Shown one piece after another: positions 35,694 to 41,602 of a stretch of DNA of 41,602 nt. A program made the position numbers and the translations under genes. The DNA lies in assembly GCA_913058215.1 (NCBI GenBank), contig CAJXQE010000012.1:1-41602 (forward strand), read 5' to 3'. This DNA comes from an uncultured Verrucomicrobiales bacterium. Its GTDB lineage: Bacteria > Verrucomicrobiota > Verrucomicrobiia > Verrucomicrobiales > DEV007. Under the pieces are notes generated by a model. That model was given only the letters and a program-made list of their open reading frames with translations, ran no database searches and was not told the origin of the DNA. Position 1 is the first letter of the stretch. Each line of letters starts with the position of its first letter.

Positions 35694-37073
35694 CTAGCCG
35701 ATTTTTGGAGGAGCAAACCCTTCACGATAGGTTCGGGAAAGAATCGTTTTGTTCGCTTCTTCATGGTTTCGGAAGCGGTAAGCTTCGCCATCCCATTGCA
35801 GTTCCTGCGCCGGGAATCGAGTCGCTTTGGTAGCGAGAAGGGCAGGTTCTGTAATCCGTGAACCGATGTCGAACTGAGTCCAAAGTGGTTTAACATCTCC
35901 GAGACAGCAATCCGCCCAGTCCTTCCAGTGATTCCGGGGGGCTACTTCAGCAAGGGGTTCATTCTCTACCAGTTTCCCTTTTCTGTAGATTTCCATTTCA
36001 CCACCTGGCTGCAGGAGCAAGGCGCCTTCCTCACAGACGATCATGGTGCAGGTCGAGGTGATTTTTGAAACCGGCAGTCCCAGCGATGAGAATGATGGCC
36101 GGATGTTGCTGTCGTTGTAGTGCAGAACAAATTTATCACGGGCGAATTTGTCGCCTCCGGGATAAGTGATTGTCGACATGTTATATCCGGAGTGACAATC
36201 ATTCGACGGTTTCATCGTGTTGGTTTGCACTGCTTCCGGAGAGGGAAGGTCATAGGCAAAATAGAGAATGTCGATGAGATGACATCCCCAGTCCGCCAGC
36301 ATTCCTCCACCGGTGTTCCAGTAAGAACGCCAACGTCTCGGGTGCAGATCTTCGCTGTAGGGAAGCGCTTCGGTGAGTGGTCCGTTCCACAGATCCCAGT
36401 GCATTGTGTCCGGAACCGGCTGTCCAGCGGTGATTGGGCTCCACGGGTCGACGAAATATTGTCCGCGGCTCATTCCACCGGTCCAGATGTGTGCTTCTAC
36501 TGGGCGTCCCAGTTTATTCGATTTCAGTAACTCGACGGCTTGCATTCGTCCCGTCGTGCATGCTCTCTGGTTTCCCATCTGGGTGAACAGTTTGGGTTGG
36601 GCGGCAATGGCGTCACGAATTGTTTTCAGTTCAGACAATTGATGGACCAGTGGCTTTTGTCCGTAAACGTGTTTCCCATGACTGAGGGCTGTAGTCATCA
36701 TGGGGCAGTGATGGAAATCCGGAGTGTCGACGATGACGGCATCAAAATCGCCGGACTTGTTGGCAAAGCCTTCGCGGTAGTCGGTCACGGTCCAGGGATC
36801 ACCATGGTAGTCCTCGATTCGCGAGAACATGGTCTCGTCCACATCGCAAAACCCTGCGAATTCTACCATAGGATGACCCTTGAGTCCTTTTCGCTGCATT
36901 CCACCAATGTTACCGGTGCCGATTTGGAAAATGCGGAGGCGACTGTTCTTGTTGGTAGCAGCTCTTACGGTCGCTGCGTTCGAGGCAAGCGCACCAGCTC
37001 CGATTGCGGCGGCTGATCGGATAAAATTACGTCGGTTCAGCGGTGACTTGGATTCGGGTTTCGTCGGGTTCAT
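35694..37073 (-). CDS. Tat-exported Gfo/Idh/MocA oxidoreductase
   Basis: 459 residues from the ATG at 37073; a longer frame to 37127 would put 18 residues before the Tat signal and is rejected. N-R-R-N-F-I-R-S-A-A-A-I-G-A-G is a twin-arginine signal. The Rossmann start is F-Q-I-G-T-G-N-I-G-G, with F-C-D-V-D ending the second strand. The conserved E-K-P motif appears as G-Q-K-P-L, and W-G-C-H-L-I-D-I is the substrate-domain block. Such exported NAD(P)-type enzymes with tightly held cofactor are common in PVC bacteria and act on sugars or glycosides. Substrate unknown. Its C-terminus is convergent with the lactonase gene, a possible functional pair (sugar oxidation, then lactone opening), though the genes are on opposite strands. 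Confidence 0.9.
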   Translation of the reverse strand: MNPTKPESKSPLNRRNFIRSAAAIGAGALASNAATVRAATNKNSRLRIFQIGTGNIGGMQRKGLKGHPMVEFAGFCDVDETMFSRIEDYHGDPWTVTDYREGFANKSGDFDAVIVDTPDFHHCPMMTTALSHGKHVYGQKPLVHQLSELKTIRDAIAAQPKLFTQMGNQRACTTGRMQAVELLKSNKLGRPVEAHIWTGGMSRGQYFVDPWSPITAGQPVPDTMHWDLWNGPLTEALPYSEDLHPRRWRSYWNTGGGMLADWGCHLIDILYFAYDLPSPEAVQTNTMKPSNDCHSGYNMSTITYPGGDKFARDKFVLHYNDSNIRPSFSSLGLPVSKITSTCTMIVCEEGALLLQPGGEMEIYRKGKLVENEPLAEVAPRNHWKDWADCCLGDVKPLWTQFDIGSRITEPALLATKATRFPAQELQWDGEAYRFRNHEEANKTILSRTYREGFAPPKIG

Positions 37074-37156
37074 AATGAGAATGTAGAGTTGATACTTGAG
37101 CAATGCCAGTGGACAGCAGTCCCGCAAACAGGAGGAAAACTGGATACGATCCCTTT

Positions 37157-38095
37157 TCAGTTTGAAGAAGAGATTACTGCTGATCGCTGCTTCTTGTTGT
37201 TCAATTGCTTCAGGAGTCGGTCGATTTTTTCCTGAGCGCGATTGTTGAGAGCGTGATCGTCAAAGCCGGCGTCAGCGATTTCCTGCTGAACCTGGCGATA
37301 GGCGTCGAGTCCTGCATTGGGACCGCCCTGCAATTCGTTGTACCAGGCCCAGTAAAGACGTGTCCACAGTTTTTCCTGAGGATTCGTCATCAGGTCTGCA
37401 GCTTCCGCGGAGTATTTTACGGCCTCGTCGTAGTTACCCTCCTCCTTGTGCATCGTCGCCAAAGTCTCCAAATCCTTCGCGCGATGCTCCGGGAAAAATT
37501 CCAACAATTCTTCCTGGAGATAAAGCGCCATATCCTTGTAACCAGCCTTGCCGTATGACCTGCGTGCGCGCTCAAGAACACTGCGCGCATCAGGATCATC
37601 GAGGTGGTTGCGGTAGTAAGTCATATAACCCTCAGCGGCGATGGTGAATTTCCCTGCCTCAAAATATTCGTCCGCCTTGATTGCTCCTTCCTCGGAAGCG
37701 AAGATTATTTCTCTTTCTTCTGATGCTCCCTCAATAGAGATGCCATTGTAATTTGATTGGAGACCTGCGAGTTGGCTTTCCAGGGTCTGAAGACGTTGAC
37801 TTACGGAAGTGAAGGCCCTGGGCGCTTCCTCGCCGGAGTCCTCTGAATCCTGATTTTCGTCAGCAGGCGATTCAATTTGCCCAAGGGACTCTTTCAGGAC
37901 ATGAAGGTCATCCGCCAGTTTTAGAATTTCATTTTTTAATTCCGCAACATTGATGGTCGGATCAGAAGTATCAAAGGTGACGGCTGCTTCACTGGAGCCA
38001 AGAGGAGCTACCGGTCGATTGAAGAAAAGGTATGCCGAAAGAACAAGACTGATGCTTGCCAATAAGAAGGGCATTGTTGTCTTAAAAGTTTTCAT
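37157..38095 (-). CDS. Membrane-anchored TPR-like protein with coiled coil
   Basis: 312 residues. A single N-terminal hydrophobic segment (about 7-25) serves as anchor or signal. Residues about 50-120 are a coiled coil broken by an acidic Glu/Asp/Ser stretch. Residues about 140-290 have the helix-pair spacing of tetratricopeptide repeats: A-D-E-Y-F-E-A-G-K-F-T-I-A-A-E-G-Y, then L-A-T-M-H-K-E-E-G-N-Y-D-E-A-V-K-Y-S-A-E-A. The tail is basic. It is probably a periplasmic scaffold; no enzyme motif. A sigma-70-like promoter lies upstream (38126-38154). Confidence 0.8.
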   Translation of the reverse strand: MKTFKTTMPFLLASISLVLSAYLFFNRPVAPLGSSEAAVTFDTSDPTINVAELKNEILKLADDLHVLKESLGQIESPADENQDSEDSGEEAPRAFTSVSQRLQTLESQLAGLQSNYNGISIEGASEEREIIFASEEGAIKADEYFEAGKFTIAAEGYMTYYRNHLDDPDARSVLERARRSYGKAGYKDMALYLQEELLEFFPEHRAKDLETLATMHKEEGNYDEAVKYSAEAADLMTNPQEKLWTRLYWAWYNELQGGPNAGLDAYRQVQQEIADAGFDDHALNNRAQEKIDRLLKQLNNKKQRSAVISSSN

Positions 38096-38125
38096 AGGCT
38101 TCGATGGTTCAACAGGTTGAGGACT

Positions 38126-38154
38126 ACCCTATAGATTTTTCGTTGAAGGGTCAA
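38126..38154 (-). promoter_or_regulatory. Sigma-70-like promoter for the TPR gene
   Basis: On the minus strand TTGACC (38154-38149) fits a -35 box. TAGGGT (38131-38126) lies at 17-bp spacing, or TATAGG (38133-38128) at 15 bp, as the -10. The start codon at 38095 is about 30 bases further on, giving a short leader. The rest of 38096-38241 also holds the upstream region of the MFS gene, in which I see no clear promoter. Confidence 0.45.
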
Positions 38155-38241
38155 GATACAGCTCGTCTGTCATCTGTACTGCTTGGAATTGCCGGAGTAA
38201 TTTGAGATTGCAGAAGTGTTTGTGTCATTGAAGCTTCCCCG

Positions 38242-39450
38242 ATGTCGCAAAGGGAGCCAACACAGAAAGATGCTGCAATCGCGGTGTTGGTTGCCCTGAG
38301 CGTTTCTCACATGATCAACGATATCATCCAGGCGCTCCTGCCTGCGATTTATCCTTTATTGAAGACGCAATATTCGCTCAGCTTCACCCGGATCGGAATC
38401 ATTACTCTGGTGTTTCAAGTTACCGCCTCCCTGTTACAGCCTCTGGTCGGAAGCTTCACCGATCGTCGTCCTATGCCCTATTCTCTGGCCATTGGAATGG
38501 GCTTAACTCTGGGAGGGCTGGTGATGCTGGCGACAGCTCCCGGATATCTCACCATATTGGCAGCGGCAGCACTCATCGGATCCGGTTCAGCGATATTCCA
38601 TCCGGAGGCTTCACGCCTGGCTCGACTTGCTTCAGGAGGAAGACCGGGATTCGCGCAGGCACTGTTTCAGGTAGGAGGGAATTTCGGGAGTTCGCTTGGG
38701 CCGCTGCTGGCCGCTCTGATTATTGTGCCAAGAGGGCAGGTTCATGTTCTGTGGTTTGCTTTGATTGCCTTTGTCGGGATCATCATTCTGGGATGGCTCG
38801 GCCGCTGGTATAAAAAGGGCCTTGCTCAGTTGGCAAGTAAGAAGGAAGGGCTTGTTGAACTGGCGAGGAGTGGATACTCGAAACGACGAATCAAAGGCGC
38901 ACTTGCAGTTCTAGCGGTTCTGATTTTTTCGAAGTTCATCTACCTGGCGAGTCTCACGAATTATTACACCTTCTATTTGATCGACCGATTTGATTTGAGC
39001 GTTTCCCAATCGCAGATCTACCTTTTCGTATTCTTGTTCGCTGTTGCTGCAGGGACATTGCTGGGTGGTCCTGCCGGCGATCGTTTTGGAAGGAAAGTGA
39101 TCATCTGGATCTCCATTCTCGGAGTCGCTCCGTTTACCCTCTTGCTACCTCACGTGAATCTCGCAACTACAGTGGGCCTTTCCGTAATCATTGGAGTCAT
39201 CCTCGCATCTGCATTCTCAGCAATTCTTGTTTACGCGCAGGAACTCATGCCCGGTAAGGTTGGATTTATCAGTGGGATCTTTTTCGGACTCGCGTTCGGG
39301 GTTGCCGGAATCGGATCTGCAGTGATGGGGTGGTTGGCGGACCAGACAAGTATCACCCATGTCTTTTGGCTCTGCAGCTTTCTCCCCTTGCTTGGTCTCC
39401 TCACCGTGTTCCTACCGAATCTGAGGCCAGAAGAGAAAACGACAGTGTAG
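38242..39450 (+). CDS. MFS exporter, fosmidomycin-resistance (Fsr) type
   Basis: 402 residues with about 12 membrane helices. Fsr-type marks include S-H-M-I-N-D in helix 1, L-L-P-A-I-Y-P, the loop motif G-S-F-T-D-R-R-P between helices 2 and 3, I-F-H-P-E-A-S-R in helix 4, G-G-N-F-G-S-S-L-G-P and G-G-P-A-G-D-R-F-G-R-K in the central loop region. It would expel small molecules across the inner membrane by proton antiport; the natural substrate in this organism is not known and fosmidomycin resistance is only the founding phenotype. It is divergent from the TPR gene and convergent with the protease. Confidence 0.9.
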   Translation: MSQREPTQKDAAIAVLVALSVSHMINDIIQALLPAIYPLLKTQYSLSFTRIGIITLVFQVTASLLQPLVGSFTDRRPMPYSLAIGMGLTLGGLVMLATAPGYLTILAAAALIGSGSAIFHPEASRLARLASGGRPGFAQALFQVGGNFGSSLGPLLAALIIVPRGQVHVLWFALIAFVGIIILGWLGRWYKKGLAQLASKKEGLVELARSGYSKRRIKGALAVLAVLIFSKFIYLASLTNYYTFYLIDRFDLSVSQSQIYLFVFLFAVAAGTLLGGPAGDRFGRKVIIWISILGVAPFTLLLPHVNLATTVGLSVIIGVILASAFSAILVYAQELMPGKVGFISGIFFGLAFGVAGIGSAVMGWLADQTSITHVFWLCSFLPLLGLLTVFLPNLRPEEKTTV

Positions 39451-39556
39451 AAGGAAATGGAGTGGGGGACTGGAGGTGAAAATGCGACCTCGTTATCCTG
39501 CCGGGTAAACGCTTGAGCTCCGACCTGGTGAGCACACGATCCCTCGACCCGGATGG

Positions 39557-39593
39557 CAAAGGGTGGGCTCGCAAACTCCGTTCCCACCCTTTG
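39557..39593. terminator. Bidirectional hairpin between convergent genes
   Basis: CAAAGGGTGGG (39557-39567) and CCCACCCTTTG (39583-39593) are a perfect 11-bp inverted repeat around a 15-nt loop. The A/T ends of the arms could supply a short T-tract on either strand. It lies between the MFS gene and the oppositely oriented protease gene, the expected place for a shared terminator. Confidence 0.6.
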
Positions 39594-39606
39594 TGAGCCT
39601 GGCGAA

Positions 39607-41555
39607 TTACTTTGTTTTATTCAGAATTAATTTCCCGCGGTCGTAACTGGCAGGGTAATTCAAAAACCGGGTCAGAGAAGTTAACTGAATTTTGCCCCGC
39701 TTCGTCCGCTGACGACTGCCTGGTTTGACTTTGACCTCAATCTTTTCAGGGGATCCGACAAAGACGATGGTGTTAAGCCTTCCTCTGGTGATCAGGGCGG
39801 TGACGTTTCGCCGGTTTGTCACTGAGTAATAAACTACCTTGAAATTGGCGTTTCCTTTTTTGGATCGCACATTGAATATTTCGCTTCCACTGGAGCTGTC
39901 GTTCTCGAGATATAAATAAAACTTTTTCTGGGAGGCGTTTTTCGTTTTGATAGTCGCTGTTTGACCACTGTAGGAAATATACCGGTTGTTGCCCCGAAGT
40001 CTCTTGTCTTTAACAATTGAATCAGGTCTGCCGTATAGAATTCCCTGTTCACTGCCGCTGTAATCACCAGATCCGTTGCTGCTTTTTGCCAGAACCGCGT
40101 AAAAATAGCGGTCACCTGTGGCGATTCCCAAGTCGGAAAAGCTGGTCGTCGAAGTGTCCGCTAACTTGGTCATGGTATTCGGGTCTTCAGCTGAACCGCG
40201 CCAGACTTCATAAGCAGTGGCATTCGGGGAGGCGTCCCAAAGCAGGTCGATCGACTCGCCGGTTTGCCGGGAGACGCTAAGGCTGGTAGGTGCAGCGGGT
40301 GGAACACCGAGTTGATTGACGGAGTGAGTCACGCTCTGGCCAAAGTTATTGGAGAAGGTGATCACCGCAGATCTCGGAGCAATCGAATTGTTCTGCGACA
40401 CCGAATAGTTGAAAGTCTGGTTATTGCTCTGACTGGAAGCCTCGCTTGAGCTTATCCAGGTGGCTCCTCCCGGCTTGCTCCATGTCCAGGCTACATTGGA
40501 GTTGATGTTGAAGCTGTGGCTTGAGGCAGGATTCAAAAAGTCATCTGACGAATCGGTAAGGTTCAGGAATGGTGTTGGCATGCCGTCCCACCAGAGATCA
40601 TACTCGTTGCCTTCGTCTGCTAAATCTACTTTGAGGTAGTAGGTGCCCCCTGCCGGAACCACGAAATCGATCGATTCATTGTCGCTAAAGGATGTCGACG
40701 CATCCAGGGTTGTGCCGTTGGCATTCACCAAACGGAGGTCGATGTCGCCGTCTGCATCAGTAAACTGGAGATTGACTACAACGCGAAGAGAGTCTGTGTC
40801 GACAAAAATTTCATACCAGTCATCATCGTACTGTCGGCCCGGGCCATCGATAGCGGACAACCATGTTCGTTCCTGAGTGAAATCAAAAGCTTCGTTGAGA
40901 GAGTTGTTGGGTTCGTAATTGTCGTCAGTGGTAGCCAGATCCACGGCTGCCTTTGCATTGACATGACCCCAGCCATACCCGGTGTCGTATCCGGCCGTGC
41001 CCATGTCGACGCAGGATTGCTGCAAAATGGTTTCCACTGCAGCGGCAGTCAGATTCGGATCGACTGAGAGAATCAGTGCGGCTACGCCTGCCGTGTAGGG
41101 AGAGGCGAAGGAGGTGCCATACATAGAGGCGACATCACTGCCGTTGTATCCGGGGGCACCGGTCCGATCAGGGAGGCGAATATCTGCACCCGGGGCGGTG
41201 AAGGCAAGCCCGGGGCCATACTGGGAAAAAGAGGCCCGGTTTCCGTTGCGATCGGAAGCGGCAATGCCGTTTACATTGGAAAGGTTGGCCGGGTATCCCA
41301 TACTGCCAATACCGTCATTCCCGGCTGAAGAAAAGTGGACCATCCCGTTGGCTTTCGTATTGGTATAGGCCGTTGCGATTGCCGCAGAAGTGCCTCCATA
41401 GCCGTTGCTGTTATTAGAAACCTTTACCCCTTGGGTCTCACCCCAGTTGAGGGCATCCGCCGTCCAACTGTAGCTGGCATTCCAATTACCACTGGCATTC
41501 GTAGATATGAAACAGCGCGCCGAGATTGAGTTCACTCCCGGGGCCACTCCAACGG
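39607..41555 (-). CDS. Subtilisin-like serine protease (S8) with PPC, BACON-like and FN3-like domains, 5' truncated
   Basis: About 649 residues remain; the reading frame is open to the adapter junction at 41555. The first residues, V-G-V-A-P-G-V, are the conserved stretch just after the catalytic His, so the Asp and His of the triad are off the contig. The oxyanion Asn block is S-S-A-G-N-D-G, and the catalytic Ser is in G-T-S-F-A-S (41101-41118). A PPC domain follows (about 40915-40570: Y-E-P-N-N-S, D-D-D-W-Y-E-I), then a BACON-like sandwich (about 40555-40300), a fibronectin III-like domain (about 40290-40040) and an uncharacterised basic beta-rich tail of about 130 residues. Extracellular protein degradation is the likely role. 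The GTG at 41547 is an internal Val, not a start. Confidence 0.9.
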
Positions 41556-41602
41556 CTGTCTCTTATACACATCTCCGAGCCCACGAGACCGAGGCTGATC
41601 TC
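41556..41602 (-). other. Illumina Nextera P7 adapter remnant (not genomic)
   Basis: 41556-41589 is the reverse complement of the Nextera read-2 adapter, beginning with the mosaic end (41556-41574). 41590-41597 (cgaggctg) is the same 8-base index as at the left end, and 41598-41602 is P7 primer. The same adapter therefore flanks the contig in inverted orientation. Confidence 0.97.

Noticed and set aside
37074..37127. N-terminal extension of the Gfo/Idh/MocA gene
   Set aside because: The Tat signal needs to be near the N-terminus, and the ATG at 37073 places it properly.
1..41602. Composite Tn5-like transposon or linear replicon bounded by 19-bp mosaic ends
   Set aside because: The mosaic ends are joined to the Illumina index and P7 primer bases; no transposase is present. 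It is adapter contamination.

Overview
The window is a contig from a PVC-superphylum bacterium, most likely Verrucomicrobiota, with Planctomycetota as the alternative. The evidence is the gene content: four secreted formylglycine-type sulfatases, DUF1587/1592/1595/1588/1585 and DUF1549/DUF1553 cytochrome proteins, a DUF1501 protein, a very large PVC-type membrane-bound dehydrogenase, WD40 and FG-GAP propellers, and Tat-exported Gfo/Idh/MocA enzymes. GC is moderate. No rRNA, tRNA, CRISPR array or natural insertion sequence was seen. Both ends carry Illumina Nextera adapter (1-44 and 41556-41602), so the first and last genes are cut artificially.

Layout. (1) 45-14236, plus strand: the tail of an alpha/beta hydrolase, three sulfatases in series (the second fused to a complete DUF1592-type diheme module), and a 1593-residue ThuA / SGNH / dehydrogenase / cupredoxin / discoidin-like protein. 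This looks like a locus for sulfated polysaccharides. (2) 14327-16964, minus strand: a divergent HemF-like protein and a secreted GH43-like propeller. (3) 17167-22103, plus strand: a four-gene hydroxyproline operon made of 4-hydroxyproline epimerase, a secreted sulfatase, a DHDPS-family deaminase and a D-amino-acid dehydrogenase, closed by a good intrinsic terminator. (4) 22316-32249, plus strand: a tight five-gene set of DUF1549/DUF1553, PPC-domain protein, cytochrome c-WD40 protein, DUF1501 and a metallophosphoesterase. (5) 32259-39450: small and housekeeping-like genes (unknown protein, DUF3817 membrane protein, FG-GAP propeller, lactonase-type propeller, Gfo/Idh/MocA oxidoreductase, TPR protein, Fsr-like MFS exporter). 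(6) 39607-41555, minus strand: a truncated subtilisin with PPC, BACON-like and FN3-like domains.

The most interesting signal is in the hydroxyproline operon. The sulfatase at 18141-19889 ends in what reads as a von Hippel-Lindau (VHL) beta domain. In animals that fold recognises hydroxyproline in HIF-alpha. Three of the five human hydroxyproline-pocket residues appear conserved (Trp, Tyr, Trp) and one is a conservative Ser-to-Thr change. I infer a system in which an exported sulfatase is targeted to hydroxyproline-rich, sulfated glycoproteins (algal cell walls or collagen-like material), while the co-transcribed enzymes catabolise the released hydroxyproline. The second strongest signal is the single-chain fusion of a sulfatase with a diheme DUF1592 module.
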